Assembly: GCF_900109465.1 (NCBI RefSeq) | Contig: NZ_FOAZ01000001.1 | Coordinates: 62,001-126,000 of the forward strand | Source of the DNA: Streptacidiphilus jiangxiensis | GTDB lineage: Bacteria; Actinomycetota; Actinomycetes; Streptomycetales; Streptomycetaceae | Direction: 5' to 3' | Length of the DNA: 64,000 nucleotides | Shown: positions 47,598-56,056 of the stretch, one piece after another | Position numbering within the stretch: position 1 is the first letter of the stretch | Layout of the letters: each line of letters opens with the position of its first letter | Made by a program: the position numbers and the translations under genes | The notes under the pieces: model-generated | Database searches by the model: none | What the model was told of the DNA's origin: nothing | What the model saw: only the letters and a program-made list of their open reading frames with translations

Positions 47598-48629
47598 GTG
47601 AACCATCGTCGTCCCAACCCCGACGAGCTCACCCCGGACGACCTCTTCCGTCCGGACGATGGGCCCACGGCGGCGTACGGCGCCCCCCTCCAGGAGCCGG
47701 AGGTGCAGGCGGCCGCGACGCAGTACCTGCCACCGATGCCTGCGGCACCGGACGCGCAGTCCTACCCGTCGCCCGCCTACGGACAGCCGACCCAGCCCGT
47801 CGGGCAGGGGTACGGCGCGCCCGGCTTCCCGCAGCAGACGCAGCCGTTCGCCCAGCAGGCGCAGCCGACGCAGCAGTACGGCGGCTACCAGCAGAACGGC
47901 TACCAGCAGGGCGGCCAGGGCGGTTACGAGCAGGGTGGCTACGAGCAGGGTGGCTACGAGCAGTACGACGACCGCGACTCCTACGACGAGGACCCGCACC
48001 GCAACCGTCCGTCCATGCGGACGCTCGGCATCGCCGTCGTCGCGGTGTGCGCCCTCGCCGGCATCGGCCTGGGCGCGCTGCTGAGCAGCGGCTCCTCCGG
48101 CGGCGCGGAGGCCGGCAAGGGCGCGAAGAGCGCGAAGCACGGTGCGACGGCTGCCGCCAACCCTGGCGACAAGGCGGCCCAGCTCGACCAGGCGAAGAAG
48201 CTGAGCGCGCTGCTGGAGACGGCTTCGAGCAACCGCTCGGCCGTCGTGGCGGCGGTTGCGAACGTCTCGCACTGCCAGGCGCTGCCGCAGGCCCAGCAGA
48301 CCCTCACCCAGGCGGCTCAGGCCCGGGCGAGTCTGGTGACCCAGTTGGGCCAGCTCCAGTTCGACGCGCTGCCGTCCGGCCAGGAGCTGGTCAACAAGCT
48401 CACCGCCGGCTGGCAGGCCTCGCAGCAGGCGGACGAGCACTACGCGGCCTGGGCGCAGCAGTCGATCGGGATCTGCCAGAAGAAGCACCACCCCAAGGAG
48501 GGCGGCGACGCGACCGCGGCGCAGCAGGCGAGCAGCACCGCGACCTTGGCGAAGTCCGAGGCCGCGGACCTGTGGAACCACATCGCCACCGCCAACGGCC
48601 TCCCGCCGAAGGACCCCCACCAGCTCTGA
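47598..48629 (+). CDS. Single-pass membrane protein with Gln/Tyr/Gly-rich N-terminus
   Basis: A 343-residue protein. Residues 1-140 are disordered: a start like NHRRPNPDELTPDDLFRPDD, Pro/Gln-rich runs, then three copies of GGYEQ. A hydrophobic helix (TLGIAVVAVCALAGIGLGALL) lies near 150. The outer part is helical and Ala/Gln-rich with two Cys (ANVSHCQALPQ, IGICQKKHH) likely to form a disulfide. It is probably an envelope protein of unknown role. GTG 47598 has AAGGAAGAG upstream. Confidence 0.75.
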   Translation: MNHRRPNPDELTPDDLFRPDDGPTAAYGAPLQEPEVQAAATQYLPPMPAAPDAQSYPSPAYGQPTQPVGQGYGAPGFPQQTQPFAQQAQPTQQYGGYQQNGYQQGGQGGYEQGGYEQGGYEQYDDRDSYDEDPHRNRPSMRTLGIAVVAVCALAGIGLGALLSSGSSGGAEAGKGAKSAKHGATAAANPGDKAAQLDQAKKLSALLETASSNRSAVVAAVANVSHCQALPQAQQTLTQAAQARASLVTQLGQLQFDALPSGQELVNKLTAGWQASQQADEHYAAWAQQSIGICQKKHHPKEGGDATAAQQASSTATLAKSEAADLWNHIATANGLPPKDPHQL

Positions 48630-48670
48630 CGGTGCGGACCGCGGTCAGAGCCGACGGGGGCGGCCGAGGG

Positions 48671-49927
48671 TCAGGTGCCGGCGGTCAGGGCCGCGCCGAC
48701 GTCGATCAGGCCGGAGCGGCTCTCGGTGAGCTCGCCGTTCTGGACGACCTGGAAGGTCACGTCCGTGTTGACCGTGCGCGGGGTCGCCGCGAGGGAGACC
48801 AGGTTGCCGTCCTGCCAGGCCAGCGGCGGCGTCGCGCCGCCGGTGCTCACCGGGCCGGTCGCGTCGAACGCCGCGTGCACGCTCTGGGAGGTGATGGCGC
48901 TGCCCTTGATGCCGTCGACGACCTTCTTGAAGACCTCGTAGGCGATCCAGGTGGTCTGCACACCGGGATCGGACGGGTTGATGCTGTTGTCGGTGAACGC
49001 GTACTTCTTGATCACCGCGTGCATCTCGTTCCAGACCTGGTTGCTGTCCGGCGGGTACCAGCCGGTGGCGAGCGCGCCCTCCAGCGGTCCGTCGGCGCCA
49101 CCGGTGCTGTCGACCAGCGACTGCTGGAAGCTTCCGATCAGCGCCGCGAGGCGCGTGTGCGCGGGAGCGGCCTGGCGCCAGCTGTCGAAGAGCGTCTGTG
49201 TCGAGGCGGCGTCCAGCGCGCTGGTGACGCAGTCGTGCGGGCGGTCGGTGCCGATCGCCCTGGCCACCTGGGCGTCGTAGTTGGTGCGCCCCTCCTGCGC
49301 CGGGACGTCGGAGGCCTGCAGGCCCTTCGCCGCGAGACCGTTGTTGAGGAAGGTGTACATCGAGTCGCCCACGGCCGTGTCCGGGCGCACGATCGCCACG
49401 TGCCGGCAGCCGGCCGCGGCCAACTGCTCGCCGTTGCCCACCAGCAGCGTCTGGTAGCCGCCGTTGACGGGGTAGGAGTAGGGCGAGGAGAACTCGGCGG
49501 CGGAGGCCCCCGACCCCCCGATGTAGGGGATGCCGGCGGCCTCCAGCAGCGGCATGAACGAGGCGCCGTACTGGCTGGCGGATCCGATGACGGCCACCAC
49601 CTTGTCCGAGACGGCCTGGTTGGCACAGGCGATGGCGCCGGCGGAGGTGTTCTGCTCGTCGCAGGTGTCCACCTTCACCGGGTGTCCGGCGACGCCGCCG
49701 TTGTCGTTGAAGTACTGCGCGATGGCCTGCGCGAGGGCCGGCATGCCCGGCTCGGCGCCGGCCTTGCCGCTCATCGGCGCCCAGGTCATCACCGTGATCG
49801 GCGAGGACGTGTCGGCGCTCGCGTCGCCCCCGCAACCCGTCACGCCGCCCCCGAGCAGCGCCGTCGCGGCGACCGCCGCACCCGTGCGCCGCAGCCGCCG
49901 CGCGGTATCAGCTCCCTTGGACCTCAT
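48671..49927 (-). CDS. ABC substrate-binding lipoprotein, branched-chain amino acid type
   Basis: A 418-residue lipoprotein. A basic N-terminus, hydrophobic core and lipobox GVTGC (about residues 28-32) precede a Leu/Ile/Val-binding-type fold: TWAPMSGKAGAEPGMPALAQAIAQYFNDNGGVAGHPVKVDTCDEQ, VVAVIGSASQYGASFMPLLEAAGIPYIGG and RHVAIVRPDTAVGDSMY. It probably binds amino acids or aromatic compounds. No permease genes are adjacent. ATG 49925-49927 with GGGGAGGG upstream. It is divergent from the SCO4402-family gene. Confidence 0.87.
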   Translation of the reverse strand: MRSKGADTARRLRRTGAAVAATALLGGGVTGCGGDASADTSSPITVMTWAPMSGKAGAEPGMPALAQAIAQYFNDNGGVAGHPVKVDTCDEQNTSAGAIACANQAVSDKVVAVIGSASQYGASFMPLLEAAGIPYIGGSGASAAEFSSPYSYPVNGGYQTLLVGNGEQLAAAGCRHVAIVRPDTAVGDSMYTFLNNGLAAKGLQASDVPAQEGRTNYDAQVARAIGTDRPHDCVTSALDAASTQTLFDSWRQAAPAHTRLAALIGSFQQSLVDSTGGADGPLEGALATGWYPPDSNQVWNEMHAVIKKYAFTDNSINPSDPGVQTTWIAYEVFKKVVDGIKGSAITSQSVHAAFDATGPVSTGGATPPLAWQDGNLVSLAATPRTVNTDVTFQVVQNGELTESRSGLIDVGAALTAGT

Positions 49928-50142
49928 CTGGACCGTGCCCTCCCCGCACAACGGAACTCGTACGGAAGGCCACCCTTGCCTCGACTTCGGGCGCGTACGG
50001 GGCCCTAGGGGGAACGGAGGGTCACGGATAGGTGAACAGGAGGTGAGGACACGCGTAGAACGTAGGATCGGGTCTTATGCAGGCCGCGCACGATACGTCA
50101 AGGACTTCTCGAACGGGCACCCGCTCCAGGAGGATGGGCGCC

Positions 50143-50586
50143 ATGCCGCTCACTGACCTTCCCTGGTGGCGCTGGCGGGCCCGCGTCCGTTCCGCGCTGC
50201 ACATGCTCGGCGACCCGCGCTTCCAGCAGGACTGCTGGGCGGCCGGGCGCGAGGGCTACGGCGACGTCACCGACGCCGTCTACCGCCTGGTCGAGGACAC
50301 CTGGCTGGACCGCTGGTCCGCGGAGAAGTACGTGGGCTCGATCTTCCGCGACTCCGCGGAGGCCACCGCGGTGGACACGGCCGTGCTCCGCGTCCTGCGG
50401 ATCATGCACCAGGTCGGCCCCGACGCACCCGCCAGCGCGTACTTCCAGCACCACGCCTGGCCGGAGGCGGTCCACGCCTGCCGCGACGCCCATGTCCGCC
50501 TCGCCCTCGCCGACGGCGAGGACCCGGACGCGGCCCCCCGCTCGCTCGCGATGCTGGGCATTCTCACCCGCACAGCCGGAGCGTGA
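50143..50586 (+). CDS. SCO4402-family conserved protein
   Basis: A 147-residue soluble protein of unknown function found beside purU in streptomycetes: LPWWRWRARVRSALHMLGD, GYGDVTDAVYRLVEDTWLDRWSAEKYVGSIFRDSAEA and LRIMHQVGPDAPASAYFQHHAWPEAV. It is helical with no catalytic signature. AGGAGG lies directly before an ATG at 50134 and 9 nt before the ATG at 50143, so the latter is the likely start. It is upstream of purU in the same direction, 43 bp apart. Confidence 0.85.
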   Translation: MPLTDLPWWRWRARVRSALHMLGDPRFQQDCWAAGREGYGDVTDAVYRLVEDTWLDRWSAEKYVGSIFRDSAEATAVDTAVLRVLRIMHQVGPDAPASAYFQHHAWPEAVHACRDAHVRLALADGEDPDAAPRSLAMLGILTRTAGA

Positions 50587-50629
50587 GACGGCCGGACGGG
50601 CCGGCGCCCGGATGTGGCAGAGTTTCCAC

Positions 50630-51481
50630 ATGGCCGAGCAGTACATCCTGACCCTCTCCTGCCCCGACAAGCAGGGGATCGTCCACGCTGTCTCCAGTTA
50701 CCTGTTCATCACCGGATGCAACATCGTGGACAGCCAGCAGTTCGGCGACCCGGACAGCGGACTGTTCTTCATGCGCGTCCACTTCTCGGCCGAGGAGCCG
50801 GTCACCCTGGAGAAGCTGCGGGCCAGCTTCTCCGCGACGGGTGACGCGTTCCACATGGACTGGCGGATCAGCTCCGGCGACGAGAAGATGCGGGTCCTGC
50901 TGCTGGTCAGCAAGTTCGGCCACTGCCTCAACGACCTGCTCTTCCGCGCGCGCAGCGGCGCACTTCCGGTCGAGATCGCGGGCGTGGTCTCCAACCACCG
51001 CGACTTCGAGGAGCTCGTCGGCTCGTACGGCGTCCCGTTCCACCACATCCCGGTGACGGCGGACACGAAGGCGGAGGCGGAGGCGGCGCTGCTCCGCATC
51101 GTCGACGAGGAGAGCGTGGACCTGGTGGTCCTCGCCCGCTACATGCAGGTGCTCTCCGACGACCTGTGCAAGGCTCTGGCGGGGCGGGCGATCAACATCC
51201 ACCACAGCTTCCTGCCGAGCTTCAAGGGCGCCAAGCCCTACCACCAGGCCCACGCCCGCGGCGTGAAGCTGATCGGCGCGACGGCCCACTACGTGACCGC
51301 GGCGCTGGACGAGGGCCCGATCATCGAGCAGGAGGTGGTCCGTGTGAGCCACGGGGTCACCCCGCAGAAGCTGGTCGCCCTCGGCCGCGACGTCGAATGC
51401 CAGGCGCTCGCCCGCGCGGTCAAGTGGCACGCCGAACACCGGGTCCTCCTCAACGGCTCCCGCACCGTCGTCTTCGCCTGA
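50630..51481 (+). CDS. purU: Formyltetrahydrofolate deformylase
   Basis: A 283-residue enzyme that hydrolyses 10-formyltetrahydrofolate to formate and tetrahydrofolate. The N-terminal ACT domain (YILTLSCPDKQGIVHAVSSYL) is followed by a formyltransferase domain: MRVLLLVSKFGHCLNDLL, INIHHSFLPSFKGAKPYHQAHARGVKLIGATAHYVT with the catalytic Asn, His and later Asp in LDEGPIIEQEVVRV. Full length, with ATG 50630. It ends against a remnant of the inverted-repeat family. Confidence 0.95.
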   Translation: MAEQYILTLSCPDKQGIVHAVSSYLFITGCNIVDSQQFGDPDSGLFFMRVHFSAEEPVTLEKLRASFSATGDAFHMDWRISSGDEKMRVLLLVSKFGHCLNDLLFRARSGALPVEIAGVVSNHRDFEELVGSYGVPFHHIPVTADTKAEAEAALLRIVDEESVDLVVLARYMQVLSDDLCKALAGRAINIHHSFLPSFKGAKPYHQAHARGVKLIGATAHYVTAALDEGPIIEQEVVRVSHGVTPQKLVALGRDVECQALARAVKWHAEHRVLLNGSRTVVFA

Positions 51482-51500
51482 GGTTCTGCTCCCGCGCGCG

Positions 51501-51517
51501 GTTCCTCGCGCCCCTGA
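51501..51517. repeat. Solo right end of the inverted-repeat family
   Basis: GTTCCTCGCGCCCCTGA lies between the convergent ends of purU and the anti-sigma gene. It matches the right arm of the other copies; the left arm and centre are absent, so it is a decayed or partial copy. Confidence 0.6.
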
Positions 51518-51523
51518 CCAGGC

Positions 51524-52591
51524 CTACGGCCTTGAGAGCAGCGGGGCAGCGGCCAGCAGCGCGCGGGCGAGAGTGCGGTCGCCCGTGATACCGACGGGCA
51601 TCCGGTGAGGGTCCCTGCGGCCCGCGCACAGGTGGCAGAACTCCACACCGTCGATCGCCACCGTCGCCGTCGGCTCGGTGTCCGGTGGCGTCTCCGGGTC
51701 GTCCAGAGGGATCAGCCACTCGCCCTCGCCGCGGCCCTCGACGATCAGCTTGACCAGCCGGCCCGTGCCCGGTTCCCCCGCGAACACCACCGGCAGGAGC
51801 CGGACCGCGAGCCCGATCAGGGCTCGGATGTGGGTGCCGCGCGGCGGGTTGTAGGGGTAACCCACGGCCTCGGCGATGTCCTCCGCGTGGATCCAGCACT
51901 CGAACGCCCGGTCCAGGAACGAGTCCGCGACGGGGACCCGGAACGCGCCGTAGTCGACGAATCGTTCCGCCATGCTCTCCGGCGCCAGCGCGGCCGTCTC
52001 CACGATGGCGCGGGTCTGCGCGCGCCACAGCGCGCGGACCGTCGTGGGTGGGCGGCCCGTCTGTGCGGAGCGGAGGCGCGCGTCGCGTTCGAGGAGGTCC
52101 GTGCCCTCGGAGGGGTCGGGCAGGCCGAGTGCGCGGGCCAGGACGCCGTCCACGGCCGTGAGGTGGCACAGCACCTCGGCCGGGCGGCGTTCCACGCTGC
52201 CGCCGTGCCAGCGCAGCGTCGCCCGCTCCAGCCAGTCCAGCTCGCCGAGGTCGCGCAGCAGCGCGTCCAGGCGGGCGGTCTCCGCGACGAACGGTTCGGC
52301 GTAGGCGGGCACGCGGAAGGCCGGCTCGCGCCGGCCGAGGCAGCCGTCGAGGACCTGACGGCGCAGGCTCGGCTCGGGGTCGAGCGGCTCGTCGGTGGAG
52401 AGCCAGCCGGCGGCGTCCCGCAGCTGGTGCCCCTCCTCGCGGCAGGACGCGCAGGAGGCCAGGTGGGCCTCCAGTCGCACGGACTCGTCCGTGCCGCAGG
52501 CGTCCAGCGCCCAGGCGCCCAGCAGCGAGCGCAGCTCCTCGTGGACGGCGCCCTCCAAGGCGCTCGTCTCGGCGCCCGCCTCCGCGCTCAC
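51524..52591 (-). CDS. Zinc-finger anti-sigma factor fused to MDMPI domain
   Basis: A 355-residue protein. Residues 20-55 carry the zinc anti-sigma motif with His43, Cys47 and Cys50 (EAHLASCASC). The rest resembles the mycothiol-dependent maleylpyruvate isomerase/DinB-like helical domain (FVAETARLDALLRDLGELDW, RPAEVLCHLTAVDGVLARALGLP, CWIHAEDIAEAVGYPYN), a family that often binds mycothiol. GTG 52589-52591 overlaps the sigma factor stop as GTGA, so they are co-translated; it probably holds the sigma factor inactive in response to thiol or redox state (inference). Confidence 0.85.
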   Translation of the reverse strand: MSAEAGAETSALEGAVHEELRSLLGAWALDACGTDESVRLEAHLASCASCREEGHQLRDAAGWLSTDEPLDPEPSLRRQVLDGCLGRREPAFRVPAYAEPFVAETARLDALLRDLGELDWLERATLRWHGGSVERRPAEVLCHLTAVDGVLARALGLPDPSEGTDLLERDARLRSAQTGRPPTTVRALWRAQTRAIVETAALAPESMAERFVDYGAFRVPVADSFLDRAFECWIHAEDIAEAVGYPYNPPRGTHIRALIGLAVRLLPVVFAGEPGTGRLVKLIVEGRGEGEWLIPLDDPETPPDTEPTATVAIDGVEFCHLCAGRRDPHRMPVGITGDRTLARALLAAAPLLSRP

Positions 52592-53187
52592 CGGGCCGGC
52601 TCCGTCGACAGGGCGCTGGCCAGCAGCTGCAGGCCGAGCCGCATCCGGTGTTTGGCCGTGGCGGGGGCGATGCCGAGTTCCTTCGCGGCCTGCCGGTAGG
52701 TGCGGCCGCCGAAGTAGGTGAGCAGCAGCGTCTCGCGCAGCGCCTGCGGCAGTGAGGAGACGACGTACTGGACCCGGGCGGCGGTGGCCGCGGCCAGCAC
52801 CTCCTCCTCCACGCTGGACGGCTCGAGCGGCGCTCCCTCGCCCTCGCCGTCGGCCGCCCCGGCGGCCGCGTCGCGGCGCAGGCGTTCGACGGAGCGGCGG
52901 TGGGTCAGTGTGCCGATCCAGGACCGCATCGATCCCTGGGCCGGGTCGAAGCTCTCGGGGTGCTCCCAGACGTGGGCGAAGACGTCCTGGGTGATCTCCT
53001 CCGCCGCGGCCTGGTCGGCGAGGACCCGGTTGGCCAGGCCGTGCACGAGCGGGGCGAACTGGTCGTAGAGCTCGCCGAGCGCGGACTCCTCGCCACGCGC
53101 CAGCCGGCGCTGGATCTGCCGGTCCCAACGGATCGGCGCGGGACTCGACATCGGCACCACCGCTCCGCCCGTCGACAACATGGCCAA
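52588..53187 (-). CDS. ECF RNA polymerase sigma factor
   Basis: About 199 residues of a sigma-70 family ECF factor. Region 2 is ALGELYDQFAPLVHGLANRVLADQAAAEEITQDVFAHVWEHPESFDP with SMRSWIGTLTHRRSVERLRR; a Glu/Gly linker follows; region 4 is ARVQYVVSSLPQALRETLLLTYFGGRTYRQAAKELGIAPATAKHRM. The start is uncertain: TTG 53187, ATG 53181 or ATG 53151 all give an intact region 2. It is cotranscribed with its putative anti-sigma factor. Confidence 0.9.
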   Translation of the reverse strand: MAMLSTGGAVVPMSSPAPIRWDRQIQRRLARGEESALGELYDQFAPLVHGLANRVLADQAAAEEITQDVFAHVWEHPESFDPAQGSMRSWIGTLTHRRSVERLRRDAAAGAADGEGEGAPLEPSSVEEEVLAAATAARVQYVVSSLPQALRETLLLTYFGGRTYRQAAKELGIAPATAKHRMRLGLQLLASALSTEPAR

Positions 53188-53360
53188 GGAATCACCAAGG
53201 AACCCTCACACGAAATCTAGCGCCGCGCGTGTGTGCCGTCCGGATGTTTGAGGAAACTAAATGCCAGGCACGATGGCACGGAGTGTCAGATCACTCGGAT
53301 GCGCCGCTAATCTGAAACCTCATCATGAACATGTAGAGCACGCAGGAGAATCGTGACACC

Positions 53361-53732
53361 GTGATGACAACACTGCGCGTGGAGCGCGAGGAGAACGACG
53401 GCTGGGTGCTGCTGCGAGTCCACGGCGATCTCGATCTCGGGACCGGCGGCCGGGTTCGCGAGGCGGTCAGGGAAGCCGTCGCGGAGGGTTCACGCCGGGT
53501 GGTGGTCGACCTCGCCGAGGTGCGGTTCTGCGACTCCACCGGGGTGGGCGTGCTGATCGGCGCACGCCGGCTGCTGCGCTCCTGCGGCGGGGAACTGCGC
53601 CTGGTGCTGCCGCGCACGGATGTCGCGCCGGGAGCCATCCCCTCCCAGGTGCACCGGGTCTTCGCGGCACTCGGGGTGCACCGGCTCTTCACGGTGGTCG
53701 AGCAGTCCCGGGGCGAGCACCGACCACAGTAG
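53361..53732 (+). CDS. STAS-domain anti-anti-sigma factor
   Basis: A 123-residue SpoIIAA/RsbV-like protein: LLRVHGDLDLGTGGRVREAVREAVAEGSRRVVVDLAEVRFCDSTGVGVLIGARRLL. The Ser in CDSTGVG is the site phosphorylated by anti-sigma kinases in this family. It probably releases a sigma factor when unphosphorylated. GTG 53361 and ATG 53364 are adjacent starts, with AGGAGAA upstream. It is divergent from the ECF sigma gene. Confidence 0.9.
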   Translation: MMTTLRVEREENDGWVLLRVHGDLDLGTGGRVREAVREAVAEGSRRVVVDLAEVRFCDSTGVGVLIGARRLLRSCGGELRLVLPRTDVAPGAIPSQVHRVFAALGVHRLFTVVEQSRGEHRPQ

Positions 53733-53791
53733 AGACGGGCCACAGTAGAGTGCGGGGGAGCCCACCCCGCGCGACCTGGAGCAGCACCGCC

Positions 53792-55936
53792 GTGACCACG
53801 CCCGTCTCCCTCAGCATCGTGCTGCCCGTCTACGGTGTCGCCGACTACCTTCCGCGCTGCCTCGACTCGATCCTGGCGGCGAAGCTGCCGGGGTTGCAGG
53901 TCATCGCCGTCGACGACTGCTCGCCGGACCGCAGCGGGGAGATCCTCGACGCCTACGCCGCACGCGACCGGCGGCTCCAGGTCGTCCACCTGGCCGCCAA
54001 TCGCGGCCTCGGCGGCGCCCGCGAGGAGGGCCTGAAGGCCGCCACCGGCGAGTACGTCTGGTGCGTGGACAGCGACGACTGGCTGGCCGACGGCGCCGTC
54101 GACGAGGTCGCCGCGCGCCTTGCGGAGATCCGTCCGGACGTACTGATCACCGGCTTCGCCCGGGTCTACCCGGACGGGGCCACCGAGCCCGACACCTGGC
54201 GCCGCCTGCTGGTCGAGCCGCCGCTCCCGCCGACCTTCACGCTCGCCGAGCGGCCCGGGCTGCTCCAGATGATCATGTCGGTCTGGAACAAGGTGATGCG
54301 CCGCGAGTTCCTCGCCTCCCTCGACGTCCACTTCGGCGCCGGCTACTACGAGGACATCTCCGTCACCTACCCGCTGCTGCTGGCCGCGCGGACGATCGGC
54401 TACCTCGACCGCGACGTCTACTTCTACCGCCGCCAGCGCGCCGGGGCGATCACCAACACCGCCTCGCCCAAGCACGCCGACGCCTTCGCCCAGTACGACG
54501 CGATCTTCGCCTTCCTGGACCGCCGCCCCGAGATCGGCCCGAGCCTGTGCCGCCTGGTCTTCGACCGCACGGTCAAGCAGGCGGTCACCATCCTGGACAC
54601 CCCCGGCCTGGTCCCCGAGGACCTGCGCGAGGAGTTCTTCCGAAGGATCACCGAGCACTTCCGCCGCCACCGCCCCGCGGGCCACACCTTCCCCAAGGGG
54701 CTGCGCGGCGTCCAGTACCGCCTGGTCGAGCGCGGCGCGTGGGGCGCGTACCAGCGCCTGCGCCCGCTGCAGGCGCTGCCGCGCACGCTGCCCGGGACCG
54801 TCAAGCGGGCGGTGCGCGGCGCGGGCCGCCGCGGACTGTACGAGACGTACCGCCGCCTGCCGATCGAAGAGAACCTCGCCGTCTACGCCGCCTACTGGTA
54901 CCGCGGCTACAGCTGCAACCCGGCGGCGATCCACGGCGCCATGCGCGAGCTGGCCCCCCAGGTCAAGGGCGTCTGGGTGGTCAACACCCCCGCCCAGGCC
55001 GCGGCGCTGCCGGCCGGCGTGCCGTACGTGCTGGCCAACACCCCGCGCTACCTGAAGCTGATGGCGACCGCCAAGTACCTCGTCAACAACGTCAACTTCC
55101 CCCACACGATGACGAAGCGCCCCGGCTCGGTGCACGTCCAGACCCAGCACGGCACCCCGCTCAAGTACCTGGGCCTGGACCTGCGCGACCGTCCGCTCGC
55201 CGCCGACGGCATGGACTTCGACCGTCTGCTGGAGCACGTCGGCCGCTGGGACTACCTGGTCTCGCCCAACCCGCACTCGACGGAGTCCTTCCGCCGCGCC
55301 TACCCCGGCGGGTACGAGGTCCTGGAGACCGGATACCCCCGCAACGACCGCCTCGCCGACCCGGACCCGGCGGAGATCGCCGCGATCCGCGAGCGCATCG
55401 GCGTCCCCGCCGGCAACCGCGTCGTCCTCTACACGCCCACCCACCGCGAGCAGCACGACTCCTTCGTCCCGGCCCTGGACGTCGTCGCGCTGGCCCGCGC
55501 CCTCGGCCCCACCACGACGGTGCTGATGCGGGCCCACTACTTCTACGGCGACACGGGCCTGCCGACCGACGCGGGTGTCATCGACGTCTCGTCCCACCCC
55601 GTCGTCGAGGACCTCTACCTCGCGGCGGACGTCCTGGTGACCGACTACTCCTCGGCGATGTTCGACTACGCGGTCCTGGACCGCCCCGTCGTGATCTACG
55701 CCCCGGACTGGGAGGACTACCAGCGCATCCGCGGCGTCTACTTCGACCTCATGGCCGAGGCACCGGGCGCTGTCGCCCGGACCGAGGACGAACTCGCCGC
55801 GGTCCTGCAGCCGTACGGCGGCTGGGACTCCCCGGAGTCGACGAAGCTGCGGGCCGCGTTCCGCGCCAAGTTCTGCCCGTGGGACGACGGCCACGCCGCG
55901 GAGCGGGTCGTGCGGAAGGTTTTTCCGATGAAGTAG
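53792..55936 (+). CDS. Glycosyltransferase fused to CDP-glycerol-type glycerophosphotransferase
   Basis: A 714-residue two-domain enzyme. Residues 1-300 are a GT2 glycosyltransferase (SIVLPVYGVADYLPRCLDSIL, VDDCSPDRSGEIL, WCVDSDDWLADGA with the DxD). From about 340 the TagF/TagB-like part begins: VHVQTQHGTPLKYLGLDL with its active-site His, ETGYPRNDRL, YTPTHREQHDS and LVTDYSSAMFDY. It probably builds teichoic-acid-like wall polymers, membrane-associated. GTG 53792 gives the canonical MTTPVSLSIVLPVYG start. It ends at repeat element h. Confidence 0.9.
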   Translation: MTTPVSLSIVLPVYGVADYLPRCLDSILAAKLPGLQVIAVDDCSPDRSGEILDAYAARDRRLQVVHLAANRGLGGAREEGLKAATGEYVWCVDSDDWLADGAVDEVAARLAEIRPDVLITGFARVYPDGATEPDTWRRLLVEPPLPPTFTLAERPGLLQMIMSVWNKVMRREFLASLDVHFGAGYYEDISVTYPLLLAARTIGYLDRDVYFYRRQRAGAITNTASPKHADAFAQYDAIFAFLDRRPEIGPSLCRLVFDRTVKQAVTILDTPGLVPEDLREEFFRRITEHFRRHRPAGHTFPKGLRGVQYRLVERGAWGAYQRLRPLQALPRTLPGTVKRAVRGAGRRGLYETYRRLPIEENLAVYAAYWYRGYSCNPAAIHGAMRELAPQVKGVWVVNTPAQAAALPAGVPYVLANTPRYLKLMATAKYLVNNVNFPHTMTKRPGSVHVQTQHGTPLKYLGLDLRDRPLAADGMDFDRLLEHVGRWDYLVSPNPHSTESFRRAYPGGYEVLETGYPRNDRLADPDPAEIAAIRERIGVPAGNRVVLYTPTHREQHDSFVPALDVVALARALGPTTTVLMRAHYFYGDTGLPTDAGVIDVSSHPVVEDLYLAADVLVTDYSSAMFDYAVLDRPVVIYAPDWEDYQRIRGVYFDLMAEAPGAVARTEDELAAVLQPYGGWDSPESTKLRAAFRAKFCPWDDGHAAERVVRKVFPMK

Positions 55937-55937
55937 C

Positions 55938-56052
55938 TGCACCACCTCAGGGGCGCGGGGAACTGCGCGAGCAACCACCCTGTGCGGATGGCCCTGCGCG
56001 TTGGGGACCATCTGGCTCGGGTGGCTTTTCGCGCAGTTCCCCGCGCCCCTGA
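55938..56052. repeat. Inverted-repeat element, copy h
   Basis: GCACCACCTCAGGGGCGCGG, followed by GGAACTGCGCGAGCAACCACCC, pairs with GGGTGGCTTTTCGCGCAGTT and CCCCGCGCCCCTGA. The central GCGGATGGCCCT and GGGGACCATCTGGC are related to the other copies. It fills the gap between the convergent glycosyltransferase and esterase genes. Confidence 0.85.
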
Positions 56053-56056
56053 CGAG

